5,686 nucleotides of DNA, taken from the NCBI GenBank assembly GCA_035510455.1, contig DATKHB010000024.1, forward strand, positions 1-5,686, written 5' to 3'. How positions within the stretch are numbered: the first letter of the stretch is position 1; every line of letters begins with the position of its first letter. The notes under the pieces were generated by a model. That model had not been told where the DNA came from, did not search any database, and saw only the letters and a list, made by a program, of their open reading frames with translations. This DNA is from DATKGL01 sp035510455. Lineage in GTDB: Bacteria > Patescibacteriota > Saccharimonadia > Saccharimonadales > UBA4665. Positions 1 through 5,084 of this stretch are shown in pieces. The position numbers and the translations under genes were made by a program.

Positions 1-222
1 AAAAGTCTTATACAAGTCATAGCAGGACTTGCCGGTCTCGTAGCGACCGGTTTTTTTGTTATGGGCGGGTTTAGTTACATCACAAGTTCCGGGAATCCAG
101 AACACCTAGATAAAGCCAAACGTACTATCCTGTTCTCCGGACTGGGACTGGCGATAACAATTGCTGCCTTCGTTCTAAGTAATATTGTGACAACGCTAGC
201 AACTAACGCGTTCGGGAGTTAA
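1..222 (+). CDS. TrbC/VirB2-like pilin, 3' part (5' end outside window)
   Basis: Reading frame 1 is open from the first base to a TAA stop at 220-222 and gives 73 residues; the start lies upstream of the window. The visible part has two hydrophobic helices (about residues 4-22 and 45-68) separated by a short polar loop containing GGFSYITSSGNPEHLDKAK. This two-helix, Gly-Gly plus 'TSSG-P' loop layout is typical of the small TrbC/VirB2-like pilin proteins that begin CPR type IV secretion operons. The missing N-terminus would be expected to hold a signal peptide. The family role is the pilus or channel subunit in the cytoplasmic membrane. The following VirB6-like protein repeats the same pattern near its own N-terminus, which supports the assignment. 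The gene also contains a terminator-like hairpin (31-57). Certain as a coding frame; the pilin role is inferred from pattern and neighbours. Confidence 0.8.
   Translation, partial: KSLIQVIAGLAGLVATGFFVMGGFSYITSSGNPEHLDKAKRTILFSGLGLAITIAAFVLSNIVTTLATNAFGS
31..57 (+). terminator. Terminator-like hairpin and T-tract inside the pilin gene
   Basis: CCGGTC at 32-37 pairs perfectly with GACCGG at 45-50 across a 7-nt loop (38-44). A possible extra G-U pair joins 31 and 51. The stem is followed directly by seven Ts at 51-57. This is the layout of a Rho-independent terminator, but it lies inside codons for the first pilin helix (Gly-Leu-Val-Ala-Thr-Gly-Phe-Phe). Active translation would normally keep it unfolded, so it could act as a polarity or attenuation signal, or be a coincidence of Gly/Thr/Phe codons. 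Function is unproven. Confidence 0.35.
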
Positions 223-230
223 CCACTCCC
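214..230 (+). promoter_or_regulatory. Hairpin at the pilin/VirB6 junction covering stop codon and SD-like GGGAG
   Basis: GGGAGT (214-219) and ACTCCC (225-230) form a perfect 6-bp inverted repeat around a 5-nt loop, TAACC. The loop holds the TAA stop of the pilin gene, and the hairpin ends on the base before the next ATG at 231. The left arm contains GGGAG, the only Shine-Dalgarno-like sequence near that start (12 nt away). No T-run follows, so it does not look like a terminator. The likely reading is translational coupling: ribosomes finishing the pilin would melt the stem and free the site. This is an inference. Confidence 0.45.
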
Positions 231-1673
231 ATGAACGGACTATTGGCCATGATCCCAGCGCTCATGGCCGATACTTCCTCGGCTGGCAACCTCATGCATG
301 CCTACATTACGCCGATAGTCCAAGGCATGGCTGTACTTGCCTCACTAGTCTGCGTCTTCTTTCTGATAAATGGTGGTTTCCACTATATGACCAGCAGTGG
401 CAAACCAGAGAATCTGGAACATGCCAAAAAGGTTATCCGTAACGCCCTAATTGGCTTAGTGATAGTTCTAGCCGCCAGTGCACTAACTGCCATACTGTCT
501 CAAGCCTATACTCACGGTGCTGCACCGATGTCTAACCCCCTGCCAACTCTTAATGCCATTAAACCCGTCCCGGTGTCTAATGGCCTAGTTGCTGTACTTA
601 TAAAAGCTATAACTGGGCTGCTTAATAACATCGTTCAATCTATCGCTGCACCCTTTATAAAAGCTTTATCCTTCTTTACATCTGGTACGCCGCTTATCTC
701 AGCTAACTCCAGTGTCTTTAACTTATGGCTAGCGGTTGTTGGTATGACCGATGCTATATTCGTATTAGTTGTAGCTCTGCTGGGGTTTCATGTTATGAGC
801 TATGCGACTTTCGGTCTTGATGAAATTGAGTTTAAACATCTCCTGCCACAACTTGCTCTAATATTTCTACTGATTAATAGTTCAGCCTTTCTGATTGATG
901 GGCTTATTAGTTTCTCTAATGCCATGATCCACGCCCTCGAAGCTGGTTTTTCACCGACGTCGGTTTGGGATGTACTGACTAAGGTTACCCAGCAAGCTGG
1001 TGGCTTTGGTGTGGCAGCGCTACTAATTATGATTGCGTTTTTAATCTTTGCGATCATTTTGCTGATCTATTACGTTACCCGTATAGTTACGCTATATATC
1101 GGGGCAGTCTTAGCGCCACTAGTTCTACTGGTTTGGCTGATCCCTGGCTTTAGAGACTTTTCTGAGAGTGCCGCTAAAACATATCTGGCAACAATCTTCG
1201 TGCTGTTTGTGCACGTTGTTATCCTGGAACTAGCAGCTTCGCTATTCTTGGGGTTATCTGATGGCAATGTTCATGCGCCTGATCCACTTATGGCTATGGT
1301 TGTCGGTATAGCAACCTTGTTTGCACTACTAAAAACTCAGGGCTTTATGATGCAACTTTCCTACGTCAGTACTGGACCCAGAACAGCTCGTAAACTAGGC
1401 GGCCAATTTATGACTGGCGTTAGTTACCTGGGCAGTAAAGGTAAGGCTGTGTCCAGCAGTGTTAGCAGCAGGAGTCAGAGCGCTGATAAGCAGACATCTA
1501 GTAATAGTTCGTCCAATAAGAGCAAGCCCATGACCGGCGCAACCTATACCGCTCCATCAAATAAGGCGGCTGCGGGATCCAATGTTGAAGCGACAACCAA
1601 ATCTAGAACCAACACCGCCCCGACTGGCACAACCACCGAAGCTAAACAACCTAATAAAACGGAGGAGTCATGA
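231..1673 (+). CDS. VirB6/TrbL-like polytopic membrane protein with N-terminal VirB2-like module
   Basis: A 480-residue protein with about eight or nine hydrophobic segments (roughly residues 28-50, 70-90, 118-145, 165-190, 205-227, 258-285, 286-305, 318-340 and 352-372). It ends in a polar Ser/Thr/Asn/Lys-rich tail from about residue 405. Residues 33-93 closely resemble the preceding pilin (GGFHYMTSSGKPENL against GGFSYITSSGNPEHL), while the central part has the hydrophobic pattern of VirB6/TrbL inner-membrane channel proteins. The expected role is a platform in the cytoplasmic membrane that guides substrate or pilin passage. I chose the ATG at 231 because it lies just downstream of the SD-like GGGAG; in-frame ATGs at 249 and 264 are alternatives. 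The stop overlaps the next start as ATGA. The first 15 residues may be a weak signal peptide, but no basic n-region is visible. The VirB6 call rests on topology, length and context rather than a signature motif. Confidence 0.75.
   Translation: MNGLLAMIPALMADTSSAGNLMHAYITPIVQGMAVLASLVCVFFLINGGFHYMTSSGKPENLEHAKKVIRNALIGLVIVLAASALTAILSQAYTHGAAPMSNPLPTLNAIKPVPVSNGLVAVLIKAITGLLNNIVQSIAAPFIKALSFFTSGTPLISANSSVFNLWLAVVGMTDAIFVLVVALLGFHVMSYATFGLDEIEFKHLLPQLALIFLLINSSAFLIDGLISFSNAMIHALEAGFSPTSVWDVLTKVTQQAGGFGVAALLIMIAFLIFAIILLIYYVTRIVTLYIGAVLAPLVLLVWLIPGFRDFSESAAKTYLATIFVLFVHVVILELAASLFLGLSDGNVHAPDPLMAMVVGIATLFALLKTQGFMMQLSYVSTGPRTARKLGGQFMTGVSYLGSKGKAVSSSVSSRSQSADKQTSSNSSSNKSKPMTGATYTAPSNKAAAGSNVEATTKSRTNTAPTGTTTEAKQPNKTEES
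1661..1666 (+). promoter_or_regulatory. Strong Shine-Dalgarno (GGAGGA) for the PrgI-family gene
   Basis: GGAGGA lies inside the last codons of the VirB6-like gene and ends 3 nt before the ATG at 1670. The motif is near consensus but the spacing is short. It fixes the PrgI start and is the strongest ribosome binding site in the window. Confidence 0.7.
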
Positions 1674-2182
1674 AAGTTACTGTTGTACCCGCTCAAGTTA
1701 CCACGGTTGAGGATCGAATTGCCGGTCGGTTAGGTCTATCCCAGGTGCTACTACTTGCAGCACCGATATTTGGCGGGAGTGCGCTGTATATCATCTTGCC
1801 ACCAGCTATGAATAGCTCAACCTACAAGCTAGTCATCATTATCAGCTTAATGCTTGTTTGTAGCATCATGGCAATCCGAATCAAGGGTAAGATACTGCTA
1901 CTTTGGCTGATAGTCATTCTGCGTTATCGTCTCAGGCCAAGTTATTACGTTTTTAACAAGAACGCCGTGCACGGACGCGAACAATTCGATAAACCACTAA
2001 GCTTGGGCAGCGAAGCTGAAAACGAAGTAAGGACGGTTAAACCTCACCGAGTGATCCCGCTACTGTCTACAGCTGAAATTACCCGCGTACAGGCACTAAT
2101 AGATAACCCAGCAGCTAATATCATGTTCAAGACAACAAAGAAAGGCGGACTCAATGTTCTTATTACAGAAGTCAAAGAATAA
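1670..2182 (+). CDS. PrgI-family membrane protein
   Basis: A 170-residue protein. It opens with VPAQVTTVEDRIAGRLGLSQ, the short N-terminal pattern common in PrgI-family proteins (a Val-Pro-x-x start, an acidic-Arg-Ile stretch, then 'LsLrQ-like' before the first helix). Two clear membrane helices follow (about 23-44 and 52-70), then a third hydrophobic stretch (75-86) running into a basic Tyr/Arg/Pro segment and a soluble tail. PrgI-family proteins usually sit directly upstream of VirB4-type ATPases in Gram-positive and CPR conjugation clusters and are thought to take the VirB3-like position, docking the ATPase at the membrane. The gene overlaps its upstream neighbour by ATGA and its downstream neighbour by 29 nt, so co-translation is likely. 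The N-terminal pattern and position make this call fairly firm; the molecular role is by analogy. Confidence 0.82.
   Translation: MKVTVVPAQVTTVEDRIAGRLGLSQVLLLAAPIFGGSALYIILPPAMNSSTYKLVIIISLMLVCSIMAIRIKGKILLLWLIVILRYRLRPSYYVFNKNAVHGREQFDKPLSLGSEAENEVRTVKPHRVIPLLSTAEITRVQALIDNPAANIMFKTTKKGGLNVLITEVKE
2142..2145 (+). promoter_or_regulatory. Shine-Dalgarno (AAGG) deciding the TraC-like start
   Basis: AAGG within AAAGGCGGA ends 8 nt before the ATG at 2154. It supports initiation there, inside the end of the PrgI-family gene, despite the 29-nt overlap. Confidence 0.5.
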
Positions 2183-2789
2183 AACTGATTCTCGCAAACA
2201 GATAGATATTAAGGGCGTCAAAGATCAGGTACTAATGCTACCCGGTAACCAATATCGTAGTGTTTTGCATGTTAGCTCAGTTAACTTTGAGCTAAAGAGT
2301 GAGGATGAGCAGGATATCCTAATTGATACTTTCGAGAGCTTTCTAAACTCTGTCGGTTGCCCCTTGCAAATCCTAATTCGCACCAGAGAAATTGATATGG
2401 ATAAATACTTAGGCGAGTTAAATGAACGGTTAAATGGCGAGACTGAAGCCATCTACCGGACACAACTCCAAAACTATGACGAGTTTATCCGTAGCCTGAT
2501 TACTACCAATAAAATACTAACCCGTCACTTTTATGTTGTTATCCCCTATGATGCTGACCCTAAACTTGAGTTTGAACTAGTCAAAGAACAGTTAAACCTG
2601 AGGGCAGACATAGTTACTAAAGGCTTGGGCAGACTAGGCATGCAAGCCCGTGAACTGAGTAGTCTAGAAATCCTAGATTTGTTTTATAGCTTCTACTCGC
2701 CTGAGCAGGCCAAGATCCAGCCTTTAACTGATCATGCAGTCCGCTTGGTACACAGCAGCTACATTAAGAAAGGCCAAGACGATGAATAA
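2154..2789 (+). CDS. TraC-like domain protein (detached VirB4 N-terminal domain)
   Basis: A 211-residue soluble protein with no membrane helix. After a basic start it reads 'VLMLPGNQYRSVLHVSSVNFELKS', then 'LQILIRTREIDMDKYL', a charged helical region, 'RHFYVVIPYD' and 'LEILDLFYSFYSPEQA'. These are features of the N-terminal TraC/VirB4 domain: an early beta-rich part, the 'Q-[IL]-h-hRTR-hDhd-YL' segment, a 'FYVVhP' strand, and an 'L-hLhYShhsP' helix. CPR clusters commonly carry such a TraC-like protein just before VirB4. It overlaps VirB4 by 8 nt. The combined length with VirB4 (211 + 578 residues) is about that of one canonical VirB4, so it probably works as a stoichiometric partner or regulatory domain of the ATPase. 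It lacks Walker motifs and is not expected to hydrolyse ATP. No sign of damage: its own start, site and stop are intact. Confidence 0.75.
   Translation: MFLLQKSKNKTDSRKQIDIKGVKDQVLMLPGNQYRSVLHVSSVNFELKSEDEQDILIDTFESFLNSVGCPLQILIRTREIDMDKYLGELNERLNGETEAIYRTQLQNYDEFIRSLITTNKILTRHFYVVIPYDADPKLEFELVKEQLNLRADIVTKGLGRLGMQARELSSLEILDLFYSFYSPEQAKIQPLTDHAVRLVHSSYIKKGQDDE
2769..2773 (+). promoter_or_regulatory. Shine-Dalgarno (AAAGG) deciding the VirB4 start
   Basis: AAAGG lies 8 nt upstream of the ATG at 2782 and supports that start over the in-frame ATG at 2734, which lacks a convincing site and would add 16 residues unlike other VirB4 N-termini. Confidence 0.6.
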
Positions 2790-4518
2790 CCCAGCTAACC
2801 TAGTAAAAGATTGGCAGAAGCAGCGCCGTGATCGGCCAAAAGAATTAGCTCTTAGTTTTGGTGAGCAAGACCATGTAGATATGTTGTCTTATGCGGGGTT
2901 AGAAGAGCAGATCGATTATCTAGTTATTGACGGCGAATATGTCCGCACCCTGTTTATCTCTGGCTACCCGTTTGTGGCTAGCTCGGGCTGGTTAGATAGT
3001 TTAATTAATTTTAATCGTAACGTAGACATTAGCTATCACATCCATGAAGTTAATGCTTTGCAAGCTTTACCTAAACTACACCGTAAAATTACTGAGCTGG
3101 AGTCGACCAAGCGAGCGATGCTTAGGGCTGGTAAGATTGTCGGCTCTGAAATTACTGATCCTCTAGAATCGGCCATGGAGTTACGCGATAAGATCCAGCG
3201 TGGTCAGGAAAAACTATTTCAGATGTCAATTTACGTAACTCTTAGGGCAACTAGTCTGGCGGAGCTAGATAAAGTAACGAGTCTCCTAGAGACAACACTA
3301 TCGGCTCGATTGTTTTACAGCAAGGTTGCTCGCTACCAACAACTTGAAGCCTTGCAGTCAATATTGCCCAGAGGCCAAGATCAACTAAACCAGAAAAGAA
3401 ATTTAGATAGCAGCTCGGCCGCTCTAACTTTCCCGTTTATGTCCTCGGAGCTTGTCCAGGAGTCGGGTATTTTATACGGAGTTAATAAATCGAACAACTC
3501 CCTCGTCATCCTTGATCGCTTTAGTTTGCACAATGCAAACTCAATAGTTTTTGCGCAGTCAGGCAGTGGAAAAAGCTACGCCACCAAGGTAGAGATACTA
3601 CGCCAACTGATGCAAGGAACGAAGGTCATTGTGATTGACCCAGAACGAGAGTATAAAAAACTAACAGAATCAGTCGGTGGGACATATATCAAACTATCGG
3701 CTAAGTCGAAGGAGAAAATTAATCCATTCGACCTCGCTACTACCTTCCATAGCCGTAGTGATTTATCTGAGCACGCCCAAGACCTAACTGAAGTTATTAG
3801 CTTAATGGCTGAGGGACTATCTTCCCGCGAAAAGGCGGCTGTCGATAAGGCCATACTTAAGATTTATGGGGATGCTAAAAGTACCCAACCGTTACTAGAA
3901 GATCTATATGCTGAAGTTCATAAACTCGGTCAGCTAAAACTTTGTGAGCGACTAGAAAAGTATATTAGTGGTTCATTGTCTGAGGTATTTAATGCTCAAA
4001 CTAACATCAAGCTAGATAACCGTCTAGTCATTTTCGATATTAAGGACCTGCCTGAATCCTTGCGCCAGATTATGATGCTAATTATCTCAATTTTTATTCA
4101 AAACCAGGTTAAAGCTCAACCCGAAAAACGCCTTCTCATAATTGATGAGGGCTGGATGCTTCTAGAACATGAGGAGAGCGCTCGTTTTGTCGCCGGACTA
4201 GTGCGTAGAGCCCGTAAGTACTACCTAGGTGTTTCAATTATTACGCAGCAGGCTAACGACTTTCTAAAGAATGATTATGGCCGAGCGATAGCTAGCCAAA
4301 GTGCCCTTCGAATCTTAATGCGCCAAGACAGCACGACTATAAAGAACGTGGTGAGTGAATTTGCCTTAAGTGAATACGAGCAAAGTTTTTTGCTAACCTG
4401 CGAGCGCGGTGACGCCCTAATTATCGCCGATCAAAACCATGTGGCCGTTAAGATTGTAGCTTCTGCCAAAGAGCATCCGCTTATAACCACTAATCCGGCG
4501 GAATTGTACCGCACATGA
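2782..4518 (+). CDS. virB4: VirB4-family type IV secretion ATPase
   Basis: A 578-residue cytoplasmic ATPase that powers pilus assembly and substrate transfer. The N-terminal part (about 30-220) is the CPR-type VirB4 domain, with 'LVIDGEYVRTLFISGYPF' and a long helical stretch. Walker A is AQSGSGKS at 258-265 (Lys264), with Ala in place of the usual first Gly, still allowed by the P-loop pattern. Further family motifs are DPEREY (286-291), INPFD (313-317), FNAQT (403-407), Walker B RLLIIDEGW with Asp455/Glu456, the conserved ITQQ (487-490), and the C-terminal LRILMRQD segment with a candidate arginine finger. All key residues are intact, so it should be active. It is shorter than canonical VirB4 (about 800) because the first domain is a separate gene just upstream. 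It overlaps that gene by 8 nt and the CHAP gene by ATGA. The start at 2782 is chosen over 2734 because of the AAAGG site. Confidence 0.95.
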   Translation: MNNPANLVKDWQKQRRDRPKELALSFGEQDHVDMLSYAGLEEQIDYLVIDGEYVRTLFISGYPFVASSGWLDSLINFNRNVDISYHIHEVNALQALPKLHRKITELESTKRAMLRAGKIVGSEITDPLESAMELRDKIQRGQEKLFQMSIYVTLRATSLAELDKVTSLLETTLSARLFYSKVARYQQLEALQSILPRGQDQLNQKRNLDSSSAALTFPFMSSELVQESGILYGVNKSNNSLVILDRFSLHNANSIVFAQSGSGKSYATKVEILRQLMQGTKVIVIDPEREYKKLTESVGGTYIKLSAKSKEKINPFDLATTFHSRSDLSEHAQDLTEVISLMAEGLSSREKAAVDKAILKIYGDAKSTQPLLEDLYAEVHKLGQLKLCERLEKYISGSLSEVFNAQTNIKLDNRLVIFDIKDLPESLRQIMMLIISIFIQNQVKAQPEKRLLIIDEGWMLLEHEESARFVAGLVRRARKYYLGVSIITQQANDFLKNDYGRAIASQSALRILMRQDSTTIKNVVSEFALSEYEQSFLLTCERGDALIIADQNHVAVKIVASAKEHPLITTNPAELYRT

Positions 4519-5084
4519 GTCCCGTTCTACTACTAAAAGCCTTTAATATTAATAAGAAATATTTACTACTGATATTAGCGACGTTAGCAATCGTCGTGGC
4601 TCTGCCAGTAATGTCGGTTTTTGCACTGGGTAGTAGCACCTTAGCTTTCTTAGCTAACTCATTTAGTGGCTCGGATAGCACAGTAGCTATCTCTACTACA
4701 ACGGTTGGATTATATGAAGGCCCAGAAGTAGTCGGCGACAGCTATGCCTGGGGTAACTGTACCTACTGGGTATATGCGCTTAGGCTTAAAGCCGGTGATC
4801 CAATACCAACCTCGTGGGGTAATGCAGCAACTTGGGCGTCCAGAGCGGTGTTAGATGGCTACGAAGTTAATGATACACCGAGCGTTGGCTCGATTATGCA
4901 AATATCTGACGTAGATAATAACTTAGGACATGTGGCTTACGTTACAGCCGTTGATCCCACTACTGGAGCTTGGACGATTTCTGAAATGAATGTCGAAGGT
5001 CTAGATATCGTCGATATTAAAACCCTGCCAGCGGTTGATGCGCTACAGTTTAGCTTTATACACGATAAAGGGCCACTACTGTGA
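4515..5084 (+). CDS. Membrane-anchored CHAP-domain peptidoglycan hydrolase
   Basis: A 189-residue protein with a basic start and one strong helix (about 16-37), acting as signal anchor or signal peptide. A Ser/Thr-rich linker (39-65) and a CHAP domain (about 74-185) follow. Catalytic residues are visible: Cys82 in YAWGNCTYWVYALR, His139 in LGHVAYV, and Glu157 and Asn159 in SEMN as the likely third members. CHAP enzymes are cysteine amidases or endopeptidases that cut peptidoglycan peptides; which bond cannot be told here. Within a type IV secretion operon the expected job is to open the wall for the channel or pilus, like VirB1 or the CHAP domains of Gram-positive conjugation hydrolases. The start overlaps the VirB4 stop (ATGA) with only a weak, distant GCGGA site, so translation probably depends on coupling. 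The domain call is firm; a role in attacking a host cell wall is possible but speculative. Confidence 0.88.
   Translation: MSPVLLLKAFNINKKYLLLILATLAIVVALPVMSVFALGSSTLAFLANSFSGSDSTVAISTTTVGLYEGPEVVGDSYAWGNCTYWVYALRLKAGDPIPTSWGNAATWASRAVLDGYEVNDTPSVGSIMQISDVDNNLGHVAYVTAVDPTTGAWTISEMNVEGLDIVDIKTLPAVDALQFSFIHDKGPLL
5067..5072 (+). promoter_or_regulatory. Shine-Dalgarno (AAAGGG) deciding a GTG start
   Basis: AAAGGG ends 8 nt before the GTG at 5081, an ideal spacing. It identifies GTG as the start of the last gene, overlapping the CHAP stop as GTGA. Confidence 0.65.

Noticed and set aside
953..964. 12-bp perfect palindrome ACCGACGTCGGT as an operator
   Set aside because: It lies deep within VirB6-like codons, and about one perfect 12-bp palindrome is expected by chance in a window of this size.
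800..1267. Two minus-strand open frames inside the VirB6-like gene
   Set aside because: They lie opposite a clear membrane-protein frame, have Ser/Arg-rich shadow composition and no recognisable domain or ribosome site.
2225..2463. Minus-strand open frames opposite the TraC-like gene
   Set aside because: Short, mutually overlapping and antisense to a conserved coding region; no supporting signal.
2622..2648. Inverted repeat GGCTTG / CAAGCC in the TraC-like gene
   Set aside because: Only 6 bp with a 15-nt loop, no T-run, and within conserved coding sequence; likely chance.
2734..2781. Longer VirB4 start at the ATG at 2734
   Set aside because: It would overlap the upstream gene by 56 nt and has no good ribosome site, while ATG 2782 has AAAGG at 8-nt spacing.
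3576..3854. Minus-strand open frame opposite VirB4 just after Walker A
   Set aside because: Antisense to conserved ATPase motifs; composition is that of a shadow frame.
4671..4673. Reading TGA as glycine (code 25) or tryptophan
   Set aside because: TGA ends three genes exactly at ATGA or GTGA overlaps with the next start, and tryptophan is encoded by TGG throughout, so the standard bacterial code fits.
4490..4681. Minus-strand open frame across the VirB4/CHAP junction
   Set aside because: Its hydrophobic look mirrors the CHAP signal anchor on the other strand; no start signal.
4515..5084. CHAP gene as a phage endolysin or bacteriocin
   Set aside because: It is coupled on both sides to secretion genes, has a membrane anchor, and no phage genes or holin are nearby.
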